Assembly (NCBI GenBank): GCA_026008535.1
Contig: BRKX01000004.1
Coordinates: forward strand, 15,897,501-15,961,500
Direction of reading: 5' to 3'
DNA length: 64,000 bases
Source: Perilla frutescens
Lineage: Eukaryota; Streptophyta; Magnoliopsida; Lamiales; Lamiaceae
Positions 21,600 through 30,803 of this stretch are shown here, in pieces; position 1 is the stretch's first letter; every line of letters starts with the position of its first letter. The position numbers were made by a program, and so were the translations under genes. Below the pieces are notes generated by a model. It made no database searches. It saw only the letters and a program-made list of their open reading frames with translations, and was not told the origin of the DNA.

Positions 21600-21962
21600 C
21601 ATTGGTGGGAAATTTTCCGCTTAAAAATTTCGGATTAATAATTTTGACTTAAAAAAATAATAATTAATACATATACATAACGGATATTCATAACGATAAA
21701 TGCTACCATTATATAATGTGTTTAAACATAACACAAAGCATAACGGTACCAAATGAGCGTTATAAATGTAAATAATATATAACACTCACAGATAACGTAA
21801 GACTCGAAAACGTTATATATGATCGGACATAACGCATAACACTTCTCTCGTAACGGATTTTTGAAATATGCGTTATCTATACAAAAAGGCGCTCATACAT
21901 AACGCATATTTGAAATGTCCGTTATGTATGAAGTGTTATCTATGAGAGTTTTTTTGGTAGTG
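21600..21962 (-). mobile_element. CACTA-type terminus with ATAACG subterminal array
   Basis: The terminal repeat on the minus strand starts CACTACCAAAAAAACTCTC at 21962. Inside it are more than ten copies of CATAACG / CGTTAT in both orientations, as expected for the transposase-binding subterminal region of CACTA elements. No transposase is visible. Confidence 0.65.
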
Positions 21963-22945
21963 TCTATTCTATTTAATTATGTCGAAGCATAATCTATATT
22001 CTTTTATTGTGCTAAATCAAAATCTATTCTCCATAATTATGATAAAGCATAACTTATGTTCTTAATAATTATACAGCAGTATAATAATATGTTCTCATTA
22101 ATTATACAATAGTATAATACTATTACTCTAGCAGAGACTTGAGCAGATAATTCCATAAATATTTTATTTGGATATTCTAATTATGACTATCACATTTATG
22201 AGTTAATAACTCAAATATAGATAGATTTTGCAAATAAACTCACCTCAATTAGATCAACTCAGGTGATCAAACTACTCGATATTCATCCGTCAGCTTCTCT
22301 GACTGTCTCAACAGATCCTACAAGGTCAAACCTTATTTTAGGACTGCTACTCTAATTTTCAGAACTCGACTTTAATTTAATTGTAGCTTTTATTTACTTT
22401 AATTATATTGCAATTAAGAATGCGCGACTCTAGAGATCTTGTGAAACTTCCACACAGAAGGAAATAAATTCCAAAATATAATTTTCAATTCAATGGGGTC
22501 AAAAGATTTGACAGAGGTCACTTTTTTGTAACTTGCCATTTTACTCAAATTTTTTCACAGCTAACCTCGATTGCACTTTTCACTTGTCTAAAAATTATGA
22601 AAATAATCAAGCATGATCCCACATATATCTTTATTAAAGTATACAATTTTTGAAATTTTCCAAAATCACATGCTTTAGTTATAAAAATAACTGCTTGATT
22701 AAAATAATCGACTTTAATCAAAACTTATCGGATAATTATGAAACTTGGCAGCCTTATAGGAAATAATATTTCGAACAACTTTCTAGTTCAAACTTTTTCG
22801 ATTTGATGACTTGAAACGGGTAAAAATGGGCAAAAATCAAAACTGATCGGTGTCCCCTTTATTTTCAACGTTTTCCAGCATTTTCGCCGATTTTTGACTA
22901 CCGGGCGACGACGCACTCAACATACAAAATGAAGTACTATTTAAA

Positions 22946-24110
22946 ATACACAACATATTAAAATTTCAACTATAAAGGATAAGAAATGGACAGAAACAAG
23001 ACGTCCGAAGTGGCGGCGCGGCGGCGACACGACGACGGTGATTTTCGGCCATCCACGGCAGTGGCGGCTCTCCGGCAACCTCCTAGCTCTTGGCAGCTGC
23101 TCCCGCAGTAGCACCCCCCCAACAAAACATAACTTGGGCCTGCATGCGCGATTTACTCGGCGCAGGCCCAGGTTTCTCTCGTTCGTCAACACGAACGAGA
23201 GAGAAAGAGAGAGAAGATAGAGAATGAGCAAGGAAAATGAGCTCCCCCTCTTCTATTTATAGAAAAATCAAGGCTCGGGCGGGTATAACTTTTTCGGATA
23301 TAAAATACTGATAAAGCATTTTTCGGATTCAATTAACGTTTCTTTATTCAATAGCGAGGTTCAAATGACCTCTGATACAAAATTTAAAAATACCGAGAGA
23401 CTTGTTGGCTCGAGTACTATTGAACCAACCCATCATTGAAAAATGAGGAGGTCATTTGAGGAAAATCGAAGAAAGATTCCATTTTCAAAAGTAGATTTAC
23501 TATTCCACACTTTTTACTGAAATAAAATACAGAACATATTAAAATTTCAACTATAAAGGATAAGAAATGGACAGAAACAAGACGTCCGAAGCGGCGGCGT
23601 GGTGGCGACACGACGACGGCGATTTCCAGCCATCCACGGCAGTGGCGGCTCTCCGACAACCTTCTAGCTCTCGGCAGCTGCTCTCGCAGTAGCACCCCCC
23701 CAACAAAACATAACTTGGGCCCGCATGCGTGATTTACTCAGCGCAGGCCCGGGTTTCTCTCGTTCGTTAACACGAACGAGAGAGAAAGAGAGAGAAGATA
23801 GAGAATGAGCAAGGAAAATGAGCTCCCCCTCTTCTATTTATAGAAAAATCAAGGCTCAGGCGGGTATAACTTTTTCGGATATAAAATACTGATAAAGCAT
23901 TTTTCGGATTCAATTAAAGTTTCTTTATTCAATAGCGAGGTTCAAATGACCTCTGATGACCTCTGATACAAAATTCAAAAATACCGAGAGACTTGTTGGC
24001 TCGAGTACTATTGAACCAACCCATCATTGAAAAATGAGGAGGTCATTTGAGGAAAATCGAAGAAAGATTCCATTTTCAAAAGTAGATTTACTATTCCACA
24101 CTTTTTACTG
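22946..24110. repeat. 581-bp tandem duplication of the LTR promoter region
   Basis: TATAAAGGATAAGAAATGG occurs at 22971 and again at 23552. The two units agree over about 580 bp, through the CGGCGGC-rich leader, the GAGAGAAAGAGAG stretch, CTTCTATTTATAG and the GAGGTCATTTGAGG block. The second unit has an extra GACCTCTGAT duplication. Both carry the TATA-like box, so this LTR has two promoters in tandem. Confidence 0.85.
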
Positions 24111-24552
24111 AAAACGCTCCCGAAAGTTCGATTGACCTCTGATTGAAAATCCAAAAAACGAATGGATTCTTTGGCTGATTTTCTATACAAATAAACTTTT
24201 AAAACAAGACTCGAATCAATATACAAGATTTCATAATGATTCAAAAATCACGTCTTTACAGAAAAACACTATTCACAAGTTTTCCTTTTACGATTTTCAA
24301 TTTCGGGACTCCTACTGAGGTCAGATTAAAATTTTGAAAGCACCGGTAGCTTTCTTTAGGTCGTTATACTTCAGAAAAGACCAATATGGACTATCTTTCG
24401 GCGGCAAACACAAAATCTCATAATCGATTTTGACATAAAATACATAAAAAAGTCGTGACTTAAATCTGTTTTACTTTATTTTAGTTCCAATTATTTTCTT
24501 TAGTCTTCAAAATAAATTTTGAAATTTCTCTAAACTTCTGGGATGTTACACT

Positions 24553-25019
24553 AAGGAGCTTGAGAATGTTGCTGAGGAAAGAAGGGATATGGCTGCCAGT
24601 TAGTCGGCTTTTGTGGACGAGAGGGATGCGGCCCGGGCTTCTACAGCTGGCGCTCAGGCTGTCCTCAAGAAGAACCTCGAGCTTTAGGCGAACATGCAAA
24701 GGGAGAAGTTAGCCCTGCAAGCTAAGTTGAGCGCCGCAGAGATAAGGATTGCGGAGTTCGAAGCCTCTTCTGCTGCTAGGGGCCAAGAAGAGAGGTTTTC
24801 TGACTTCGATGCCTTGGTTGATTCTATGGAGTTCGTTCCTTACAACGAGGCTTTCTACCAAGAAGGGGGCATGCAGTGGTCAAGGAGATCGAGGAGAGGA
24901 TGCCTGATCTTGATCTGTCCTTTCTCGAGGTCAAGGATGAGGTTGAAGCTTGGGAGGAAGCTAGGGTCGCCGAGGTCGTGGTTGAAGCTGGGGAGGAGGC
25001 CACTGCTGACGAGGCCTGA
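24553..25019 (+). pseudogene. Tat antisense ORF, 3' coiled-coil part
   Basis: An open frame with two TAG stops (24601, 24685) reads ELENVAEERRDMAAS, then AGAQAVLKKNLEL, then MQREKLALQAKLSAAEIRIA (from 24694) and FDALVDSMEFVPYNEAFYQE. A frameshift then moves the true frame to one ending in Glu/Ala-rich residues before TGA at 25017. The heptad-rich Glu/Lys/Ala composition predicts a coiled coil, as at the C-terminus of the antisense protein of Tat/Grande-like elements. It lies opposite in orientation to the pol end at 25833-26023. The N-terminal part is at 12044-12480. The function of such proteins is not established; DNA or RNA binding is inference. Confidence 0.6.
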
Positions 25020-25224
25020 AAATTTATGTAATTTGACAAGTTTTTTTTTATTCTCTTGGAGTAGAGGTGAATGTACTCATGAATTTTAGCTATATCAGTG
25101 AAGTATATTGCTACTTGTTATCCTGCTTTGAACCTGTTCATTTTTATGCATTATACGTTATCATATAAATTTTGAACTTACCATGCTTCTTCGACCACTG
25201 ATGATATTTCGAGGATCCTGACTT

Positions 25225-25870
25225 AAGATTCTGTTAGGCACTCCGCCACTCAAGTTAACTTAATAAATAAGCTTTTAATTGATGAAATACACCGAAAAAA
25301 GGTTTGAGAGATTTATACTGGTGGATACCTTAGCTTTGGCTTCGTATAGCATCGGTCTTGGAAGCGAGGTCAGTGTTTAAGAAACTCACCGACTCTTGCT
25401 TCAAACTAGATAAGAATTATGGGAGGTCGGAGACCCTTGTGCTTGGGGTTTTGTTAGCTACTCCGACGCTCAAGTTAATAAACATATTTTGAAATAAAAA
25501 TAAAGAAATAACAAAGGTTTCAGAAATGATACTGTTCAGAATGGAGTTCATCTTCGGATTAGACTTATTGTCACTGTGAGGGTCGGGATCTCTGTGCTTG
25601 GGGTTCTGTTAGTTACTTAGACGCTCAAGTTAGTAAACATATTTTGAAATAAAAATAAAGAAATAAATAAATGTTTAAAAAATGATACTGTTCGGGATGG
25701 AGTTCATCTTCCGATTAGAGTTATTGTCATTGTGAGGGTTGGGACCCCAAAGTTACTCCGACACTCAAGTCAGTAAACATATTTTGAAATAAAAATAAAG
25801 AAATAAATAAAAATAAAGAAATAACAAAGGTTTCAAAAATGATATTGTTTGAGATGGAGTACGTTCCAAC
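25225..25870. repeat. Tandem array (four diverged units, about 140-215 bp) overlapping the pol end
   Basis: GTTAGCTACTCCGACGCTCAAGTTA-type words recur at about 25229, 25455, 25610 and 25752. AACATATTTTGAAATAAAAATAAAGAAATA recurs at 25481, 25636 and 25776 (spacing 155 and 140). Each unit also carries ATGATACTGTTC(A/G)(G/A)(G/A)ATGGAGT, which in the last unit includes the complement of the pol stop. Ogre/Tat elements are known to carry such arrays near the 3' untranslated region. Confidence 0.8.
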
Positions 25871-26023
25871 TGTTGGCTATGGGTCGACCCTCACTCATCT
25901 GGATTTTATATGCTTCATTGCTGATGATCTTCATGACCTAGTAGGGGCCTTTCTAATTCGGTGCTAGTTTCCCAGCCCCATTTTCCTTCGTGTTTTGGAA
26001 TACTTTTCGAAGTACTCAGTGTC
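25833..26023 (-). pseudogene. Tat-lineage gypsy pol, C-terminal end of integrase
   Basis: The minus strand reads VLRKVFQNTKENGAGKLAPN, stop, KGPY, stop, VMKIISNEAYKIQ, then EGRPIANSWNVLHLKQY and a stop at 25833-25835. This is the conserved tail of Tat/Ogre-type polyproteins (LVLRKVF...GKL.PNWEGPY...WN..HLK.Y). It is the continuation of the integrase that breaks off at 56607. A SIRE element of about 30.6 kb sits between the two halves. Integrase joins the cDNA to the host chromosome. This copy is inactivated by stops, a small frameshift at the junction and the insertion. Confidence 0.75.
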
Positions 26024-27659
26024 TGTTGGTCCCGGTGCGAGCCTTTGTCAGTTTAGAGGGGGGTGAATAAACTGACTTCAAAAAACTTTAAACAGTTGCA
26101 GAATAGATGGGGCCCTGACTCGCTTTTAAGATTTATTTGTGCTGATTGATCAGTTGAGAGAAGCTGACAGAAGTTTAGCTGGTGAGCTGATCAGTTTTCA
26201 ACTGATAGCTGGAAAACGTGGCTGAAGCTGTCAGTTCAGTCTGTGTGTATGAATGTGTGCAGTTAAAGAACTTGCAAAATTAAAAGACAGTGAAAACGGC
26301 ACACACAGAGCTTTATAGAGGTTCGAAGCTTCCTGCTTCTACGTCCTTTCTTCCTTCCGCAGAAGGGTAATCCACTATGCAAGTGTAAAGTTTCTTTATT
26401 ACAATTACACAGTGAAGAATTCATGTTGGACCTGAAAACGACACCCTTCAACCCGAGCACGGCCTCCTTTCCAACTGTTGCTGTCCCGGAAGAACGGACC
26501 CGTTGGTACATGCTCCTCCTCAGCCGGTTTCTGGGTCGATAGCTCACACTTACCGGTCCCAACTATTCGCTGAGACTTTAGGTGCAATTGCCCGTCTTTA
26601 CACGATTTTAGATCTCGCTCGATCTTCAAGAGAACATTCTTGAATCTATTATCAACCTGGAGTGCTCCTTTCTCTTGAGCTGGGTGGTTGATCTTTGAAA
26701 GACTGTACTGAGAAGCTTTGCTCTTGCTGGAATTCTGCGTCAGCTTAGCAGCTTGCTTAACTTGAAGCACGCTTTCTCAGTATGAGACTTTTCACACTTT
26801 GAGAGTTATGAGCTTTGAGCTGTAGAGAGAGAAAAGAAATAGCTCGTTTTGCAAAATAGTAAAGTTAGATTGGCGAAAGTCTTGGCCAAAATTGATTTCA
26901 CCCTCTTTAAAAAGATGAGTGAATTTTGACCGTTATGAATGGTGATATTTAGAAATCACCGACAACTTTTTAATGCTTGTAGCCGTTTGAAGCTCTTTTA
27001 GTGAATTAGCCATTTTGAGTTTAATATTCTCTGCTTTCAGATCATCAGGATCTTATGAAGATTTACTGGTAAGATCTTCATTAACTGCTTGTCAGTAAGA
27101 GCAGGTGATTCAGCTGACGGACTCTCAGCTATCTCAGCTTTTAGCTCTGGGATTGTTCAGTTGGCAGATCTTCAGCTGTCTGAGCTTCTATCATGATGTA
27201 GTCTAGTTCAGCTTTCAATTCTAGACTCATCAGTTGGCTACTGATTGAGATTTTACCAGTAAACTGATTTTTGATCAGTTTAGGATCGGCTCTGACTAAT
27301 CTTTGATCAGATCAGTTTCAGCTTCCAAGCTGACTCTGTTCATCAGTCTATCCTGGCTTTTGCTAAGACTGATGATCAACTCATCTGTGGATGCCTACCA
27401 GTCTCCAAAGTTCTCTTCCCCCTTTACAACTTATCCCAAGCTTTGAAGAGTTTACTCTGACTGGTCTGATCAAGGTAACCTGTAAGCTGGTTGACCATGC
27501 TTCTGAATAGCTGTCTCTCATCTCAGCTTGAAGTCTTACTTGGTCATTATCCTTGATTTCCAGCTTATCATAACCTACAGTTTTTCATTAAATCATCACT
27601 CATATTTTGACATTTCATCAAAACCATCATTTGGGATTTTCCCAACAATTTTCCTAACA
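26024..27659 (-). repeat. Element 1 3' LTR
   Basis: TGTTGGTCCCGGTGCGAG to TTTCCTAACA, 1636 bp, inverted-end TG...CA. Shares its sequence with 54882-56606 apart from missing about 75 bp near ATTTTACCAGTAAACTG. The 121-residue ORF at 26405-26770 is not conserved and is not called. Confidence 0.9.
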
Positions 27660-27675
27660 ATTTCCCCCTTTTTGA
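27660..27675 (-). other. Polypurine tract of element 1
   Basis: The minus strand reads AAAAAGGGGGAAAT directly before the 3' LTR start TGTTAGG, the classic priming site for plus-strand DNA synthesis. The same tract precedes the element 2 3' LTR. Confidence 0.9.
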
Positions 27676-28481
27676 TGATGTCAAAACCAGCTGATTTGAT
27701 GATGGAAAAACTGTGCAATGTTATCATTCATGAATGAGCATCTGAGCCTGTACCAGTTCTGGTAACAAGGCTGAAAATAGACTTCGTTCATAAGAACAGT
27801 CTTAGATGCTTTAGCTTTTGAAAGCTGACATTTTATTCAATCATGAGTATCAATGCTTTGATGTAAACATCAGAGCTTTGATAAAAGATGAGTTATAAGA
27901 GAAGAAGGAAGGGGCTATGGATAAATAAGAAGACAAGGAGATGAAATGAAGAAGTTAGAGAGAGAGTTTTATCTCTATTGAATATATTTTTCTTCTTCAA
28001 CATCTCTACTGCTTTTAAAGCAATAATTTTGCATGCATTAAAACCGGAGCAATCGAGTGCTTACTGGCTAATCAGCTATTTGATTTGAAGGAAAGTTACC
28101 TGAATAAATGATGCATGCATCTCAGCCGTCCACTTAGATTAATGCTTTATGATCAAGCGGCTAAGATTTGAGGATTTGAAAATCGGAGTAGTTTCCATAA
28201 ATAGCATAATATTTTGCCAGAAGATTTGCTATTTATTTACCTCAGAAAAATTCATCTCGTTATACTTTAATGCTAAGTATAGAGACTTAAATGTCAACTC
28301 AGATGAACAGTAAGCTTATTTTGAAAAGTTAGCAATAGCTTTTTCAAAAATAAGCTGAGAGGAATAGAGAGTAGAGAAGCTTATCAAAGTGGATTGATCA
28401 GGCAGCTGCTGAGAAGATGAACTTGGAGCTCAAGGCATCAGTTTCCTGCTGAACTGATGATGTCACCTTTAACTGATGGAA
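27676..28481 (-). other. Element 1 sequence between ORF B' and polypurine tract
   Basis: No ORF. Contains GAATAAATGATGCATGCATCTCAGCCGTCC-type sequence also found in the fragment at 13083-13254. Confidence 0.6.
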
Positions 28482-30349
28482 TCAGTTTTGTTGAGCAGCT
28501 GCTGATTGACTCATTGTCAATTTCCTCTTCTTGAGTGGCCTAATGGGGCTAGCTTCACTACTTTCTTTAGAGCTCTTAGACCGTTTTCTTTTGGAAGCTG
28601 AACTGGAGATGTTATGGGGGAAATCATTTCCTGCTTGAGTCTCAGCATGTTGAAGTTGCTGAAGAGCAACTACTGAGGTGGTCAGCTTTAAGGAGGTCAG
28701 CTCTTTAATTCCTCTACAGGATGAGCTGGGCTGATTTACTATCAGCTTTGCAGCTCTTGAGCAAGACTTGATAAGTGGAGTGACATAACTTCTGGACAAG
28801 AGATCTAGAGATATAGCAATATCTTCATTGTCTTTGACTCTACTTTGTCCAGGATGTTGACTCCTTGGGATTTCCACTACTTGAGTATGAGAGAGATCTT
28901 TTTCTATTTCTTCAGTGGTACCCTCAGCTTGTAGATGTGCATTTTCTAATTGAATTGGATTAAGATTCAGTTGTAGGCAACATAGATCGACTGGATTGTT
29001 GGCACACTGTTTTTCAGTTGCAACTCCTTGCGATCTCAAGCTGGCTTGAACATCAGCGAGCAGGGCCTTAGCTGGAGGAAATGGATTTGAGGTTCCAATA
29101 TTTGGAGGAAATGGATTTGAGGTTCCAATCCATTTGATGCTTCAAGTCTCTTCACATTGCCAAAAGCTCATGCCATGAAAGGCTATAAGCAAGAAAAGTG
29201 ACTGGATCGACATTGAGTGTCTCTATTTATACTAGTAAAAGTACCGGTGCAGCTGTTTGAACAGCTGATTGTCTTACTTGGAAACATGCGTGAAGTGAGT
29301 GAGAAGGAGATTTGTTACATCCTTCTGAGCACTCTTGACTTCATATTCACCACTGTAGAAAGTGCGAACATTGTCTTCAGTCAGTTGGAGAGGAGGGCAG
29401 GCTCTCCTGAAGTATTCAACTCCATAATTTGGGTGAGGAATTCTAATGATGGGAATAAGCTCATCTGGATCAGTGCAGAGTTTAAAATCAACTGATGATC
29501 CATTTTTGGAGTGAGGAGAGGGAACTTCATTGGCATCTGAACTGCTTGAAGTTACATTGCTAGATTTGGCTTTATATCCTCTCTTCTTTTTGAGTGACTG
29601 AAGATGTGCTTTCCCTCTCTTGGGAATCCAGTCGGATATGAGGATTGGCAGTGCATCATCATTTGGAAGATTCATCATATCTTCCAGGAGCTTGCTTATT
29701 CTTAGAACAAGTCCTACTTTGGACTCAAATTTCCTAGTTCTTCTTGAGTCAGCGGCTTTGATGACTTGATGCTTGAATTGGGAGAAGACGAATTCTGCCC
29801 AATTAGCTTCCAATACTTCAACAAGGTTTATCATTACCTTGTATCTTTCATGAGTCAACTAACTCAAGCTTCCAATGGCACCGAACATCATCTTGTTCAT
29901 AATATCGAGCATGACCCCATACTCGGGCTTCAAGTCAGTTTTAGCTGTGGTAAAACTAAATTTCTTGGAGCAATTTGAAGCACGCCATTTTCTCTAGTAC
30001 GGTTCAGCTGAATCTTTCAGATCTTGAACCTAGAGCCTTTTCTGCGAAGTTGAAAGATTTCTGCAATCTTTCTTTCAGTGATTTTGAGTTTCTTTCCTTG
30101 AATCACTGATTGTGTGACCTTCCCATCTGTAGTGACCTTTGCGTGAAGCAAGAACTCACTTACCAAGTTTTATCAGAAGAATCTTAGAGGAGTTTCTAGG
30201 TAATATAGAATTTCGGTCTTGTGAAGATTGACCAGAAGAAAAGGATTGTGTGATTCTTGAAAAATCAGTTGAAATTTCTGTCTTCCCAGAAATTTATCTC
30301 TCATCATTTGCTCTTTGAAGGAGGTAAGAGCTTTTAAAGCTTGAGCCAT
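28482..30349 (-). pseudogene. Accessory ORF B' of element 1
   Basis: Starts at ATG 30349 (MAQALKALTSFKEQMMRDKF). Then come a segment EFLLHAKVTTDGKVTQSVIQ, GKKLKITERKIAEIFQL, a helical block (YKVMINLVEVLEANWAEFVF, HQVIKAADSRRTRKFESKVG, from 29858) and a Lys-rich stretch. The C-terminal part (29039-28482) is Ser/Gln-rich and ends with two basic clusters, KRKRSK and KKRK, resembling nuclear localisation signals. Two adjacent stops near residue 60, at least one frameshift and a 30-bp duplication (29074-29133) show decay. It is the counterpart of ORF B of element 2 (47156-48467) and distantly parallels ORF A'. The EFY...VRG..I.IT...I..LF.LP layout recalls the 'putative plant transposon protein' family (Pfam Transposase_32, from memory). 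Function unknown. Confidence 0.7.
29074..29133. repeat. 30-bp tandem duplication in ORF B'
   Basis: GGAGGAAATGGATTTGAGGTTCCAAT occurs at 29074 and 29104; recent slippage-type duplication within a dead ORF. Confidence 0.85.
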
Positions 30350-30526
30350 TTTTGAAAAATTTGGCTGAATTTGAATTGAAGCCCCCTTTTTTTAGAGAAA
30401 GAGAGAACACTCTTTTTGAAAGAGAAGAGAAGTCTTCTTGATAGACTGCTTCTTCTTTCTTTAAAAATGCATTGGATGTTAAATGTATTAGTGTATTGTG
30501 TTCTCTTCAAAGTTTTGGCAAATGGG

Positions 30527-30534
30527 TTTTTATG
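30527..30534 (-). promoter_or_regulatory. TATA-like box upstream of ORF B'
   Basis: CACTCATAAAAAC on the minus strand, about 180 bp before the ORF B' ATG. Element 2 has the matching CACTCATAAAAAG at 47021-47033 before its ORF B. A pyrimidine-rich leader (CTTCTCTTCTCTTTC) follows. Confidence 0.5.
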
Positions 30535-30803
30535 AGTGAGGAAGGTGACTCATAAATGTGTTAGTTGAAAGAATTAAATTTCCTTTGTCGTTTTTAGTCG
30601 TTGGTTTGGACTGACCATAAATCATGTCAAAGTTTTGCCAACGGTCTGAACTTTCAAAATGAATGCTGACATGCCATGTACATTATAAAAATTTTGAAAT
30701 GATTTTCATTTCTCATCTTTTCCTTTTTTTGAAAATTTTGAGGTACACTGAATCACAAGATAATAACTAAAGAGTCTTGAATCAGCTGTGCTTGATCAGG
30801 CTC

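Larger units (their letters stand above)
18425..21962. mobile_element. Insertion in the long LTR, CACTA-type right end
   Basis: Sequence with no counterpart in the first LTR copy. The right edge is TTTTTTTGGTAGTG, the complement of CACTACCAAAAAAACTC, a CACTA-type terminal repeat. No matching left end was found near 18425, so the insertion may be a truncated CACTA element or a composite. It holds the palindromic TTGAC cluster, an AAAAGTACCA repeat field, a GC-rich exon-like ORF and the ATAACG subterminal array. The stretch 19130-20100 shows nothing recognisable. Confidence 0.45.
17563..24550 (-). mobile_element. Second copy of the long gypsy LTR, interrupted
   Basis: Matches the order of landmarks in 5553-8936. 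It begins with CCCATTCATAGGTCAA blocks, then GGAAAGCAAAACGC...CCCTTCCCAT and repeated GGGTTACCTAGCATTGAC words (to about 18420), resuming at about 21963 and ending CTGGGATGTTACA at 24550. Orientation is minus. The TGTAACAGCC end is missing because a SIRE fragment abuts it. About 3.5 kb (18425-21962) is inserted. The part near the promoter is tandemly duplicated. No gag or pol. Confidence 0.65.

Noticed and set aside
25225..25870. CRISPR-like array
   Set aside because: Spacing is 140-215 bp with diverged units and no short identical repeats. It is a tandem array in a plant retroelement.
26405..26770. 121-residue ORF in the element 1 3' LTR
   Set aside because: Broken in the 5' LTR copy and no domain; LTR leader sequence.
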